A stretch of 64,000 bases of DNA from positions 496,001 through 560,000 of the forward strand of contig JAQGDQ010000108.1 of assembly GCA_030141605.1 (NCBI GenBank), given 5' to 3'. Position 1 is the first letter of the stretch. Every line of letters starts with the position of its first letter. Positions 26,001 to 39,382 of this stretch are shown here, one piece after another. A program made the position numbers and the translations under genes. The notes beneath the pieces are model-generated. The model was given only the letters and a program-made list of their open reading frames with translations, made no database searches and was not told the DNA's origin. This DNA is from Tubiluchus corallicola. Its lineage: Eukaryota > Priapulida > Priapulimorpha > Priapulimorphida > Tubiluchidae.

Positions 26001-29000
26001 TTGTGAGTTTTTCTACAAAACAAAGCCTCGCGACAGTTTCCACACATTTCTGATGTTTGAAGAAAAAACTCGTTAAAGCAGTCAAGCTTTTGTGGGAAAT
26101 CATTAGCATGGCCTTGATAGGTTTCAAGGTCACACATAGCAATGTGCATGACTATACACATGTACTTATGGCGGGGACGATATAAGGTATTAACTGTTTT
26201 TGTTTACCATATTTTTGTGTTCTACGAGGTAGAATTAGTTTGTTGAATGAACACTTGGATGACTGGAAAGTTGATCCGTCGATTGATGGCTAGTCAAATC
26301 TGGATGATCGGTCAAGGCTTAACTGAATGTTAACTTACTGACCGACTAAATTTAGTTGAATTTACATTCCCTTTCAGATTTCTACACAACTTTTCTACAT
26401 AACAAACAACTTTTACAAAATAATAAACATAACTAGTTTATAATTTATTCTTGTAATTGTATAAAAGATCCGAGCATAGCAACAGTGTTAATATTTACAG
26501 AAATATCTGTAAAATTTAACTTATCTAGTTTAACTTAGTTAAACTAATTTGCAAGTATAACCTATTAAACTACTATAAGATTTACTATCCATTACGTCTA
26601 GAAACGAAGTTACCAACAAAAGACAAATGAAGGGCTGGACCGCCTACTTCTGAAGCTTTGGCAATCAGCTATAATCAATGACAGAAAATTTTAATATAAT
26701 CATTATTTTCGGTGGGCTGTTAATACGGTGTTGTATTAAGTGCGTCTGAAGCCTGTCGTAGCAGAGAACTTTCACTTTTTGGTAGATTATAAGAACTGAA
26801 AAATCGAACAGTAATTTATTATCCACGTCTGTTAAAAGTGTGTTTTGCTAAATGAGTTTAAGTAGAAAAGCGGACGGGCGACACAGTAAAGGATATTTCA
26901 TTAAAAGTCCTTGTTTTTATGACTGGTGGGTACTTTTATTTCAAATATTCAAAAATGCTCTATTTTTACGGGGATACGGCAATCTCCCTAGGAGTGATGT
27001 GAATGAGACCTGTGAATTGTGAATGATCACAGTTCAAATTTTGGGCTGTCAAATAAGATGACAACGAGCGACAAGCATAGTCTTCGCTGTAGGTAAAATG
27101 TGATATTGTTGATGACTGATTAGCTAACAAGCAGGCTGAGTGAATGACTGACTTACTAACCGACCAATAAACACCAATTGTTTTTTTGTTCAGCCATGTT
27201 TAAAAAACAGACAGACGTCTATACTGACCAACGACTAGATAGGTAGATGGGCTTTCTTTGGACAGTTAAACACACAAATAGACGGACAAATTGGTTGATA
27301 AATGACTGATTATTAAAAAACATGCGTTTTGCGTTTGTACGAGGTAAAATCATCCATGCCATAAAATCAAGTCATATACCAATCAAGTTTAAAGCAGACA
27401 TTTGAAGCTCAATTGCCCAGAAAAGAAACTCTTTCTTCTTTGATGAATTTCATTTTTTCTTCCTCTTCTTTACCCTACCAGAATTTCACGATAATCTAAG
27501 GACAGTCCATGAATCTAATACTTAATAATAATAAGAATTTACAAGTATTACACAGGTGCCGAACCGGATGTAACGACAGTCATTGGGCTTCCTGTTATAC
27601 GAATACTCTATGGTTTCAGGGGGTGTACGTCGATCGCTATTACTATTTTAATAAGCTCGCACATAATATTTTTAGCGTTACTAGAATCTCCACCGCAAAA
27701 CCAAATCATTTTCCCTGTTAACGTAAAGCTTAATTCTTTTTACAAAATCACTAAATTCCTCTATAACATTCTTTTCCTTTTCTTTGAGTGTTTGTTCAGG
27801 ATCTAGTCATTTTCATAGTTCCCTTTTAAGCAATTGTAGAAAAAAATACTTTTCGCATTTTTTCCTAACGAATTTTTAATACAATTCTTACCAAAAATTT
27901 TTTTAGTTCTTATATCATCCAGCTGAAAGTTAAACCACTGTAAGTACACTTTGTCGACTTTCTCCATTTGTGGAAACTCATGTCTGTACCTGTTATCCTA
28001 AAATTTTCCATATAAAGTATTCATTATTTTCACAACATCCTGAAATAGTGTAATTTGTAAAATTTTACGACTACTGCCTGCGAAGGTTGTAAAAGTGTCG
28101 GCAACTGTTTTAGTTTTTTTCCTTAGCACAGTAGTATGTTTGCGAAAATTGTGTCTGCGTTAAAATCAGAAGCTCGCGTGCATAATTCTGTTAATTGTTT
28201 CCCCTGGCTTCCTAAGAGTGGCTTGACTACAGCTTGGTTAGTGACAATAGCTTATGACGAAAATAATCTCTTCGTTTCGCGGGCGCAACAAGGGCACGTT
28301 TTTATAATTACTTAATACATTTTATATGGATTCCGTCTCGACATATTTAGCAAATCTGCAATCTTTAATACAGGGGCAGGACCCAAAATCCTTAGACGGA
28401 CACAACCCCATGATTTTGCTGTGCCAGGATTTTTCAGGTTTGACTGGTTGCTAAACTTTGATCTAGTGATCTTCAGCCATAGTGTTGGGCTTCGACCAAA
28501 AGAGTTTCTGCGATAGTGAGCTTCTTCTGCAGTGAGCTTCTGTTTTGTGAGCTGCCGTACAATGAGTAATTAAAATTTACTTAATTTTTTTTCAATTTAA
28601 TATTCGTTAGAAACATTATCCTGACCGTGAGTGGGAAGTTACAAACAATGATATACTTGCACTGTACATTGCATCCAGAAACACAGATAATCGTCAAGTG
28701 GAAAAGCGACTTTGTCGCATCGCATGACCTCATTACGTTTCTCAATATATCCCGTCCCTTGTCGCACCTCACGAACTCGGTCTACTTATAATTCTCTCCA
28801 GAATTGCCATCGTCGCTTACTATCCGTATTTAAACTTTGACTTGTTTCTCCACGAGGATGGAGATTTTTAATAAGCTTTACTACTTTTTTTCGGTGTAAA
28901 TGCCGTTTTCTTCAAATTATAACATTGGTTGTTTACTATTAATTTAATTATTGTTATCTTTTGATTCAATGAAATAGTGTGCTGACGCTTTATGTCACTC

Positions 29001-29770
29001 TAAATACTGATCTAAAGTCATATGTCTATATAATATTTATTTCGTACATATGTAGTACATTTCATACAAAGATAACACTTATTTTTAATCAGACTAAAAC
29101 GTATTATATGTAGTTTATTCTGAATAATATGCGACATATCGCTCAGGGTGATTGACTCTTGACGGTGTTGAAACCTGTGTTAAAAATAACCATTAGTATT
29201 CTGGTCGTGTACTTTCTAATGATCTTTCTGATGATTTAGACATAGATAACCAGAATCGTTTGCTAATCGCTAGATCTAGTATGTTATTAACTAAATTTAA
29301 CTCTCGTTCAAAAAATGTGAAATGATATTTCGTTCGTTCTCTAACAACTGTAATAACTTACGGGTTAGTTTCAAAGTATGTAGTTTAACCAAAATCAGCT
29401 CTACTTACAACATTATTCTTAACAAGTTTTTCACATGTTATGCTTACGAATCGTCTAAAATATGTGCAGAACATAATTTAGCATTTTAAAGTACTGTTGC
29501 TCTTTTAGTAGTGCCAAGTAGTATTTCTTAGTCTTTAGTGTAAATTTTAACTTTTACATGACATTTTTATGCGCTGAAATAAACTTTAAATAAAAAAAAC
29601 AATGAAGAAGACTTGATACGAACACTTGAAACACAAACAGAAATATGAAAAAAATCGTCACAAATCATCACAAAATTACTAACAGGTCGCCAAATCAGTA
29701 TTTTATAGCTCCGCTTGTTTGCTACAACAATTAGATTTGTAATTTCATTTATTGCCGGTTCAAGTTAACT
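23040..29770. other. Intergenic, no gene seen
   Basis: 6.7 kb of AT-rich sequence. Around 26250-26350 and 27110-27310 there is a degenerate GACT/GACC tetranucleotide flavour. Frames at 24.6 and 25.3 kb reach 80-95 codons but match nothing known. Confidence 0.5.
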
Positions 29771-29774
29771 TAAG

Positions 29775-30350
29775 GGAAACAGGTTGAATTTTGATATCTT
29801 GCTCTATTTTGAAGTACGTATGTCAAGAGTATACATTTTAATACCTATAAGCCAAAGTGTCCCTGATAATTAATTAATAGCTTAAGAAAATAATTAACTG
29901 CTAGCGTGTTGCACGAGTTTGTAAAAGTGAAAATTGGAATACAAAACTACTGTACAGCATTGACTGTGGTGCACAAAATTTAGGCAAATTCATGTTTAAA
30001 AATTTGAATTCTAACTTTACCGCTGTGTTGTCATGATTTCAAACGTGCGCTACGTCAGAAACAAACTGAGAGAAGTGCAGCACCTGTTTTGCGCAAAGCG
30101 GTTTCGAGATGCAGGCGTTGTGTCCATCTAAGTAACGAATGGCGAAATGCATGTAACTGGGTGCGAACGTGAAACTAAACTTCCGTGGTACTAATTCTTT
30201 CACATAAGTCATTCTTAAAAACAATTATGTTCTGTTTCAGTACTTTATACATCAAGTTATTTTGAGCTATTGTTTAAAATTGGGTCCTGTTTCCCTTTAT
30301 TAAAGATTGCAGAATTGCTAAATTCGTTTGAAACAGACTTAAGTGATTAG
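29775..30350 (+). repeat. Interspersed ~0.55-kb repeat, copy 2
   Basis: Partner of 21718-22275. It shares GTAACGAATGGCGAAATGCA-like and TTCTTTCACATAAGTCATTC-like blocks in the same order and orientation, with moderate divergence. Confidence 0.75.
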
Positions 30351-30984
30351 AAAAACGTGCTGGTTTCACAACAGTGATTATTACAGTTTATTGCTATAAG
30401 AAGTGCCAGCTATTGTTGGTAGGACGGAATTAATTATGGACACATTACGATAGTACTGTTAACATATCGCCTTTTTATAAGGCATAAAAGAGACGCCCCC
30501 GTGTTTCTTCTTAATTAATCTGCTGCTGATTTATTTTTATAATAAAAAAACAGGAGCAATGATCCACTAAAAGCCAGATTGTTTGTAGAAAATCTATTTT
30601 CAGCAATTTGTGCTTTGACGGATGACTTGGGTCAAGCCGAAAGCTAATGAGCGAGACACTACACTGAATAAAAATATTTTTTTTACTGATTTCCATTGTA
30701 AAATTGAAACTCTTTTCTTCCACAACCTTTTCGGGAATTATATTTATCAGTGAGAAAACAAATGTTGGACAAATTCGTCGTGCAAAACAGAATTGCAAGG
30801 CCTGTGCGGGTACTGCAATGCAACAAAATACCAGTCTGTAATACTGCATGGTTATGCAGTAAAACTGTACAATAATCGTAAACTGTGAAAAGGCGCATGA
30901 TTAAGGTATTCACTTGTTTAATCTCTATTACCGAATTAGTCAAAGCAAATTCAATTTACTTTTGTAATATTGATAATATTAGAG

Positions 30985-31004
30985 TGCTATAAATAATAAT
31001 AATA

Positions 31005-31067
<63 letters not shown>

Positions 31068-31112
31068 TACAACAACAACAACAACAACAACAACAATAAT
31101 AATAATAATAAG
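30985..31112. repeat. (AAT)n-(AAC)n microsatellite
   Basis: About 25 AAT units, then about nine AAC units, then AAT again. Confidence 0.97.
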
Positions 31113-31445
31113 CTGGAAATACCTGTTGAGTTTTAAAGTCATTCAATCCTTAATCTAAGCGTAATCTCAGCATTAATCAGCACAATAATTTTCTATTAGG
31201 GCAGAAATTCACATATTAGTGTATCTCTTACCTGTTGATATCGCTTGCTCCGTAGCTAATTAAAACATGAGATCAATTTTATGTAACACCTGGGCTAATA
31301 TTAGAGTACTATACAAGACTTTCGACATGCGCGAATTAAAATATTCAATTATATGGTTTCTGTGTGATTCTCATAATTTAATTAACTACTACAGCTGCTG
31401 GCTCGAAATCATTTAACATTTAGACGAGTAAAGATTACAGCTAAT

Positions 31446-32245
31446 CTAGAACGAATTGCAATAGAACTTTTCTCTTCAGATTTTGTTAGAATATGGTTTC
31501 AGGTACCTTCAACAAAAAATCGGCTAAATTGGGCTTTGGTACTTTTGAGATATACGCATAAATCCAAGAGGGCGCTTCCTGGAGTCAAAAATCAGTTATA
31601 TCTCCTAAACCATTGAGCCTAGGTGAAAAATATGTATTATTGACTGATAGGAAAGTGCATCTGAGGATTCTAGAAACGTCATAAATGAAAAATGGTAACA
31701 TTTTTGAATTCATATGGTACATTTTCCGATCACTCGTTAATACATCATTTTCGGCTAGGATTGATTGTTTAGGAAAAGCAGTCAACTTTTGAACCCCCTA
31801 GGTACCGTCTAGATGCCAAGGAAACAATGTGAATGGGCACTGATGACATGCTAGGTCAATCTGTAACTGATTTTGAAACCAATTGCAACTACTGATATTG
31901 AACGGTCAATTCCAATGATCCATTCTCAATAGCAATGAAGCAGTGATGGTCTTAACTACGTCATAATAGTATTGTGACATCATCATGAAAAATCACAAAT
32001 GAAAAACGGCACCATTTTTGGAATCCTCTGGTACATTTTCCTATCAGTCAATAATACATGTTTTTCACCTAGGCTCTATGGTTTAGGAGATATAACTTAT
32101 TTGTTGCCCCAGTAAGCGCCATCTTGGATTTGTGCGTATATCTCAAAAGTACCAAAGCCAATTTTGGCCCATTTTTTCTTGACGGTACCTAAAACCATGT
32201 TCTAACAGAATCTGAAGAGAAAAATTCTATTGCAATTTGTTCTAG
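31446..32245. mobile_element. 0.8-kb inverted-repeat (foldback/MITE-like) element
   Basis: The left arm starts CTAGAAC and the right arm ends GTTCTAG; each arm extends about 240 bases inward. Matched blocks include GGTACTTTTGAGATATACGC against GCGTATATCTCAAAAGTACC, and TTGCAATAGAA against TTCTATTGCAA. A partial extra copy of the right-arm inner part lies at about 31676-31790 in the same orientation as the right arm. There is no transposase frame. Confidence 0.85.
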
Positions 32246-32249
32246 GCAC

Positions 32250-33060
32250 CCCATTATTAGGAACTACCCTTCTAATTAACAACAGATTGAACAATATTTT
32301 ATAAACCTTTCTATGCATAATGCTATAGGTTATGTTGTAGGTTATAGGTTTTTAAGTGTTGTACGTTTTTCTAGATACTATACGGTTTTCTAGAATAATT
32401 ATGAAATTTTACAATTAATGACGATTTTAAACAGATAATTCCTAAAGTTCTTTTTGTTTTTTTTAATTTTAATGAAACTATAACTCTTTAATTTGCATCA
32501 TTCTTGTGATATATTCAACGTTAATTTTTTATGAGTCCAAAAATTTACACTTTTGGTGAAGCTTCAGTGTCACTGACAAAATCCGAAGGTGTTTTGCTTA
32601 GTTTTGTTTCCCTGTAACTGAACATCGATTATCGTGAGGATAAATTTTGCAAAACTAAGCAATTAGCATAATATCAAAGAATATAAAGCTTATCGTTTTC
32701 ATCTTTATAGTTGCTTAATGTGTAAATATTGCTCACGAAACTAGAGCGTTGGCACTATAACATTCAGTAAAAATGATTAGATACAGTAGGTACAAATTTT
32801 TAATAAATGATTAATATGCGCGTAGGCGTTACCTATAAATCTGTAGATCTATTACAGTATAAAATTAAAATGCGTACCCGCTACGCGACGAAATTTTTAA
32901 TAAAAATCGGGATAGCGTCTTAGATCATGCCCATGATCATGAATCCTACAATGCACTGGTCGTTGTCAATCGACACTGTCTTTCAAATACAAACCGCCTT
33001 TAAAAAGTAAACAAAATGCGTGTGACTGCAAGCAATCTAGTACAGAAGGTAGGCCAGGTA
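32250..33060. other. Intergenic, nothing recognised
   Basis: AT-rich sequence without a supported gene between the inverted-repeat element and the transposase remnant. Confidence 0.5.
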
Positions 33061-33234
33061 CTCCATTTAGCCCAGGCCTACAATTTCAAGGCGGTCTACT
33101 TTTTCTGATAGAGGCACAAAGGAATGGCGTTTGCCAAAAGGGGCTGATATTGTAAAGAGAGCCAAAGAAATTGTAGAAACTAAAACCAAATTACATCATA
33201 TTCTAAATCGGAGTAGCCATTTGAAAACTTTAGA

Positions 33235-33330
33235 TTAATTTTTGTCGCACCGAATGCCTGGAAATTCACCAGATTTCAACCCTACCCAACGCATAGGAAC
33301 TACCCTGAAAGACAGAATGAATGCTATATG
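33235..33330 (+). pseudogene. Tc1/mariner-superfamily transposase remnant
   Basis: The frame RMPGNSPDFNPTQRIGTTLKDR matches the DDE-region signature of Tc1/mariner and pogo transposases, in which N-SPDLNPIEN is followed by W..LK. The Asn-Pro-Ile-Glu-Asn part has decayed to NPTQR, losing the catalytic acidic residue. No intact frame precedes it and no TIRs were identified. Confidence 0.65.
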
Positions 33331-33649
33331 TAATATGATCCAAAGACATGCCAACTTATTGGTATGCAGCAGGGAAGTTTGTGTGACATCTTCAAGACGT
33401 GTTGGAGGATCTCGAGTTCTTCAGTCGCTGTTTCAATCACACTCCTCAAGATTGCAAGTTGTGTGAGACGCAGGAGGCTTCCACACTAAATTTTGAAGGA
33501 CCGGATATATTCGCTATTGTTTCAACAATGCTTTGCTGTAATAACTTGTTCTGTACAATTGATCATTGCTTTGTACCCCTAGCAAAATTTATGTACCACC
33601 CTCAGCATGTGTAATACATGTAATGTATATCTTGTTGCAGTGGCCACAA

Positions 33650-36600
33650 AATTGCACTGTTTTACTAAGTTCTTGGAAATAGTATAGAAGAAAGTTTGTG
33701 AAAGCTATATAGTCTGTAAAATAATCGTGTGACAAGAAAATTGTCTCGTTTTAATATTTCAATAAAATGTTTAGCGTGTTCTGTTGTTCAAGACATTTTG
33801 CTCTAGTTTTTGTAATACTATAACGGTGTATCAAGTGTTTTGTTATCGATGCTAACTCGTTTTGTTCCACATTTCTCTAGACACTTTCAATTTGATTAGC
33901 GAAATAGCCCTTTTAAATTTAGACGTAAGCACATACTTTGCAAATATGTATTACATACCCTTTGCCGCTCTGAGGCCGGCTAACAGTGTTCACCCGCAAA
34001 AACTCTGCAGGTAGGAAATTACTAGATAACTTGGGCTCACCTGGCCAGAGGCCACTGGATCGGAGTTCACTAAGATCAGAGCTCACCAGGACTCGGAGTT
34101 CCCGGGGCCAAAGCTTATTAGCCTGGAGTTCAATTACGAAAGCGCTCACTAAGCTTGTTTGTAAACGTTTTACTTCTATACTATAGACGTTTTAGACAAA
34201 CTCTGATTTGGCAGACGAATTAGTGGCACTGTGAAAGCACAGTTGTGCTGACACCTTAGCATTTGCACGGGTTAGTTGATCCGCAAAAGACTGGCTTTGG
34301 TTACTGCTACGGAGATGATGTTGTATGGCAAGATATGGTCAACAGTAGAAAAACATGCAGTAGTGTGGACTGGCGCTAGTAATGGAAATGGTTATCGTTT
34401 GGGTCACTGGTTATCGTAATAGTTATGACAACGTAGTAGCACAATCCTGCTTTTCCGAGTAGTACAAATTCATTAACCAACTGGGCTCCATTTGCTTAAT
34501 TTCACTTGCTTATCACTTAACGTGTGACTACAGTACTGCAAAATACTAAATTGCATTGCTTCAACAAATCATGCAGAAGGCCAGGAGTAGAACGGTGCCG
34601 TGACAAGCTGAAGGCAAGCTGCTTGATCTCAATGACGTCAATTATTAGTTTTGCTGTCTTTGAAGTTGAATTAACGACGTATCTACATACGGATGAAAAC
34701 ACGCATATAACATCTGCAGGGTATAAAAACGCAGGAGGGTTGTTTGGATAATTACGATATCCTAAGCATGTGATCTGTGATCTTCCAGCAATCAAATGAC
34801 TTAGAACAGTTTTGCATAATAGTAACCTCTCATATACGAAATCGCTATAACTTGCTGAACATAAGTATGCAAAAATTCTCAAGATGATGATGATGATGAC
34901 TATGAGGACAACGATGACACTGGTGGAGACGATGACCATTAATCCTGACAATGACACGCTAATAATGATATCATGATCATGGCAGTGACAGAGATTGCGA
35001 TAGTGATCGTGATAATTATAGTTAGAATCATAGTCGTAATCAGAGTCATAGTTATGGTAATAGTCATAGCTAAAGTCATAATTAACGTCATAGTCATAGC
35101 CTCAGTTCTAGTCATTGTAACAATAATAGCTAAGAGGATAATCGTACACCTGACGAGCACACTAATCTACCAGAGCTTTTGAACATGCATTAGCAAAGAT
35201 GTGTAATTTCAGACAGAGAACAGAAACTCCTATTACAAAGAAAATAAGGGCACCTTTTTTGCTAAAAGAGCACTGAAGGGCAAATAAAGCTATAAGATGG
35301 TTACAATAAAATTACCTCAACGTCACACTATATGTATTGATAAACTGTCCCGATAGTTTATACTAAACACATCTAGTGAAATTAAATTCAAATTTGCGAA
35401 TGAATCACTTGTCTGAAATATGGGACAGAGATCATATACATAAGCCTATTTAACTTCAATAAAGCTTTTCAAATCGCTGGAAATATCACAAGTAAGCCAA
35501 ATGTCATGTGTGTTTATTGATTTTTTTGTAACATAAAGTGTGCTCAAAGTTATTTATTCGTCGTACAGTATAATTACTAACACAGATATATCAAAATAGT
35601 AATTATATAACATTACATTTTGTAATTTGTAACGTGTAACATGTAACAAATTGCATTATATAACATTTAGAACAATGAAATGCAATATCTAAAATGCCCA
35701 GGGATTTCTAATAGAGTCTAAGTACTTTATCATGCAAATTAGTCTTACGATGGAGAGAAAAAAGGTATCAGAAATGGAACTGCTTTACAACTTATGTGGA
35801 ATAATAGCCATGCATTTTTTTAGACCTGATAGCGAATAAACGAAAGGAGTGATTATTCTCAGCTAAGAATAAAAAAATATAACAGCGGACTCCCAATTCA
35901 ATGTACGTTTTCACTTAACTGTTATCACTAGAACAAACAGGTGACATCTATTCTGATAAAATGTGGTTTATGAACTGATTGGTGATGGAGAAAACGAGTT
36001 CTTAAAATGAAAATAACAGCCTGAAACATGATGCGTTATCATGACCACGTTATGGTCGAAACGTTGCAGAGGAGCCCAAGTTTATGCTTGATTAAAAATC
36101 TTAAGCTTGATCTTAATCTTAATCCTAAGAAAATGTATTTTTGCTTAAGTGGGTGCTGGCTGTTATTTTCATTTGTTTTATGAACTTTTTCCAAGCTTCT
36201 CCCAAACTCTTATTTAGATCCATTTGCAAGATGTTTCCTAAACTTTTAGTAAGCTTATATGATAAAAATGGTCAATTACTATAATCCGGTATAGTGGGCC
36301 AAGTATCTTTTTTATCCTCATTGAGATTTCTTGATTTTCAGAAGTATGCACCTAGTTCATGGCGTTTCGATTTAGAGACATTCCGTTATAAAGGATGTCT
36401 TAGGCCTGTCACTTGAGAAAACTTGCTTCAAAGCCATACTGACGTATTTGGAATGTGGGCTAAATCAATGTGGAAATATTAAATTTTGTCTTTATTGTTG
36501 ACAGTTTAAATCTATAAAATTGCCTCTTGCAGACATTTTGAGTGCTGTTAAGAAATGTTGTACACTTTTTTATAAGTTATTGATTAGTCAAAATCTACTT

Positions 36601-36700
36601 GAATCACTTGTATGGTTATAATCATGGAACTCATCCAGAAAATATATGTAGCAACGTTTACGTGTTTGTTTAATATTAAGCCAATTAGAAATTTTATGTC
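33650..36700. other. Intergenic; degenerate short repeats only
   Basis: At 34040-34145 there is a loose repeat of GGAGTTCACTA/GAGCTCACC phrases. At 34880-34945 GATGA triplets occur, and at 34990-35120 a degenerate ATAGTC hexanucleotide tract. No supported gene. A frame of 146 codons at 34.5-35.0 kb (minus) spans the triplet repeat and is not convincing. Confidence 0.5.
34990..35120. repeat. Degenerate (ATAGTC)n tract
   Basis: CATAGTC, CATAGTT and AATAGTC units recur every 6-12 bases, creating Ile/Val-rich frames on both strands. Confidence 0.75.
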
Positions 36701-36777
36701 TAAGTTAAGAAATGAATAACGCTAAAATACAGTAGAACAGAACAGATATACGTATCCGACACTTATGCACGCTATAC

Positions 36778-36958
36778 CTTCTAACGGTGTTCCGTCGTCG
36801 AACTCTAAAGAACGCTTGTTTCTTGACGTTAGCGAACAAACACGGTAGATGGCTCTGGGTAAGTCACGTCCACACACCTGTACTGCACCATTTTCTTCTG
36901 GTAAACATATCAAAGCAATGGCAACTACGACAACAGTGATCTGTACACAGGTTCGCAT
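36778..36958 (-). CDS. Relaxin/insulin-like B-chain exon, A exon not found (partial or broken gene)
   Basis: Sixty codons plus one base encode a signal peptide, a B chain with C29 and C41 (VCGRDLPRAIYRVCS) and a furin site RNKR. Cysteine positions and the phase-1 end match the complete gene at 46.8 kb; the stretch from the first Cys to RSLE is nearly identical. Homology continues into the 5' flank and the first part of the intron. The B helix keeps R-x3-R spacing as in relaxin. The donor GTATAG is weaker than the GTAAGC of the sister gene. No exon with CC-x3-C-x8-C was found by eye on the minus strand down to about 28.5 kb, so the A exon is distant, divergent or lost. Coding constraint looks maintained, which argues against a very old pseudogene. 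Confidence 0.75.
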
Positions 36959-38149
36959 CTGTAAATTAACATTTACCGCATTACGTACGAGTGAGCAATT
37001 AACAGTTTCACTTGAGAGTACATTCCAAGAAACGCATAAAATTACTCATTTGGTGTGCATTTTTAACAAAACGAGTAAAGAATTGTGCTTTTATAACATA
37101 TTGTTGTGACAAATATATGTGTTCACAGATTATAAGTCAACGTTTGCTAGTTACACTTTTCTTTTATTCCTGCAGGTCCAGTCCTTGTATAGCTTAGAAA
37201 ATAAGTCTGTTTCATCAAACATCAAAAAGTAGCCCATTAATTTACGATCTGTATACATGCAAATTTGTTTACACGAAAACGATAATGAAATAAAATAAAA
37301 TAGGTCACAAAAGGATATAAATACAAACACGTAAAATAACAGAGTAGTAAACCTTACCTTAGTTTACAGTATAAAATGATAAAACTTTGCCAAAGTAACC
37401 AATTACGTGCTGAGAATGTCCTTTTATATGAGCGGAACACTGAAAAGATATTATTACGGTTTCCTACGTATTATAGACCTTTCCTCACGGCTTGATCAAA
37501 ATCGAATCGCGTGATCCTCGTAGAATTATTAATTTTACATGCAGGTATATAAGCTGTTAGAGTGGTCCGAATCGGAGGGTGGTCCTAGGAAAAAGTCTAC
37601 TCACGTTAGTGTATAAGAGTGGCATCAAACTGTGATAATGAGCGCATAATGACGTTATCTGCCCGCGTTTATATCCTGTAGCCAGGCGGATGCGCGCACA
37701 AGAAACCACGTGCTTGTAAAGGAAACCATCGCCTATTATCAACTATTAGGCCAGAAACAATCCCCAGTCATCCAATAATGACTAAGCACTTACAGACTCT
37801 TACAGTATATAAGTAAGCCGTGTTTATTTATAAATTGTACTGTATTATGTAATTATTTTATTCATGTATTTGTTTGGCAATAAAAACATTAAACACCGAA
37901 TATTACAAAAATACCGTTACAAACCAATTCAAACACATTTAAACTAGTGAAAGACAACATCTAAGAAAAAGTGTCGTCATTAACATTATCGCTACCTATG
38001 CTGCTACTGCCGCAGTTCCAAGGCAGTTTGGTTTGAACCAGTTTCAGTAACCGTTTGTTAACGGTTTTCAGTAAGATGTAAACGATTTGTGAGTACAATA
38101 GTGTTTTGTGGAAGTGCATACTTACATAATACGATTAAAAATTACAAAT

Positions 38150-38480
38150 ATTACATAATGTAGCATACCTTGCACGAGGATCTTCATACAAAGCAAGGTA
38201 GCAGCAAAGATAGTGCAAATTGCTTGCTATAATGACAAAATATAAGATTATCATGCTAAGTACTACGATCTAACACGTCCGAGCGCATAACCTGAGAGCG
38301 GAATCGTTGGCAAATTCTAACATGTATTACGGTCCATTATGTAACAAAAGAATTTAACGATGCGGCATATGTAGCAAAAAATGCTACATTATGCAACAAA
38401 ACACGAAATTCGTCAGCAAATTTTCCATCGTTACGTAACATGTAACAACATTTGTGTCACTATGTAACGATCATTATGTA
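38150..38480. repeat. TATGTAACA-type diverged repeats
   Basis: ATTATGTAACAA, GCTACATTATGCAACA and TATGTAACG recur through about 330 bases. Related inverse phrases (TTGTTACATAAT) occur at 40370-40410, and similar words form part of the arms of the 53.6-55.8-kb element. Confidence 0.5.
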
Positions 38481-39153
38481 GTAAAAATGAGTAACATGTG
38501 AATATGTAATAGTTTGATGTAAATTTCAGTCGAAAATGTAAGACTAATCTTGTCCGATCTGGATGTGGTCTAATTATTCGACTGGGCCAGTTTCTTTCTG
38601 TTCTAGAAGTGGCTCCAACTCCTTCTGGTCTCACGTCTGAGGTCTGGTATATCAGGGGTCTTCCAGTTGGGTGTCTAGTCTGTCTAGGGTCAGATTTATC
38701 AGATCTCTGGTCTGTCTGAGCCTGACCTCTCAGAGGACTGGCTTGACTGTGTTTGTTACTTCGAAAAACTGGAAACTGGTCCAAAACGAAAATGTTTTAT
38801 TTTTTGGACCACATACGGATCCCTAGTCCTTGGACACCTTGTTGGGAAAATTCTTGTACACATTTGTCTTTGAAAACTATCATAAAGCAGCAAGTCTCAT
38901 CACAAGAAGCTGAAATTTCGCACAGACATACAACATACTATGGACTAATTTGAAGGCCATAAAGGACCCTAATTTTTTAATTTGAGTTCATTTAGACAAA
39001 ACTTGGCCAGATCAGGCCTCTGACAGGTTAGCCCTCAGACACCAGACCAACACATTTGAAGGAATTGCTTATTCGTTATAACAAATAAAGATATGCCAGT
39101 GTATGTAAAGATTAAGGCGCTAAATGCAGCATTCTTCTCAATAATTTCGTACC

Positions 39154-39382
39154 GTTGTGAAAGCTAGTACAACTGTAGTACGGTTGAGAAAGCTGGTACT
39201 ACTGTAGTACGGTAGGTGAAAGCTGGTACAACTGTAGCATGGTTGTAAAAGTTCGTACAACTGTAGCACGGTTGTGAAAATTGGAGCAACTACAGTACGG
39301 TTGTAAAGGCTGGTACAACTACAGTACGGTTGTGAAAGCTGTACAACTGTAGCACGGTTGTAAAAGTTTGTATAACTGTAGG
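39154..39382. repeat. 29-bp minisatellite, eight copies
   Basis: Units start GTTGTGAAAGCTGGTACAAC and end GTAGTACG, with lengths 26-30 and mostly 29. Substitutions are scattered and no spacer logic is present, so this is not a CRISPR array. Confidence 0.92.

Noticed and set aside
30511-30849. CC...C cluster tested as the missing A chain for the B exon at 36.9 kb
   Set aside because: Spacing is CC-x10-C with no middle cysteine and no good acceptor.
34517-34957. 146-codon minus-strand frame with hydrophobic N-terminus
   Set aside because: Its start lies in a triplet repeat and the rest has no recognisable domain.
38550-39060. Third foldback candidate from mirrored GGTCTG / CAGACC words
   Set aside because: Matches are short and out of order; no continuous complementary arms could be traced.
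39154-39382. Possible CRISPR-like array
   Set aside because: The 29-bp units are contiguous with no spacers, in a eukaryotic context: a minisatellite.
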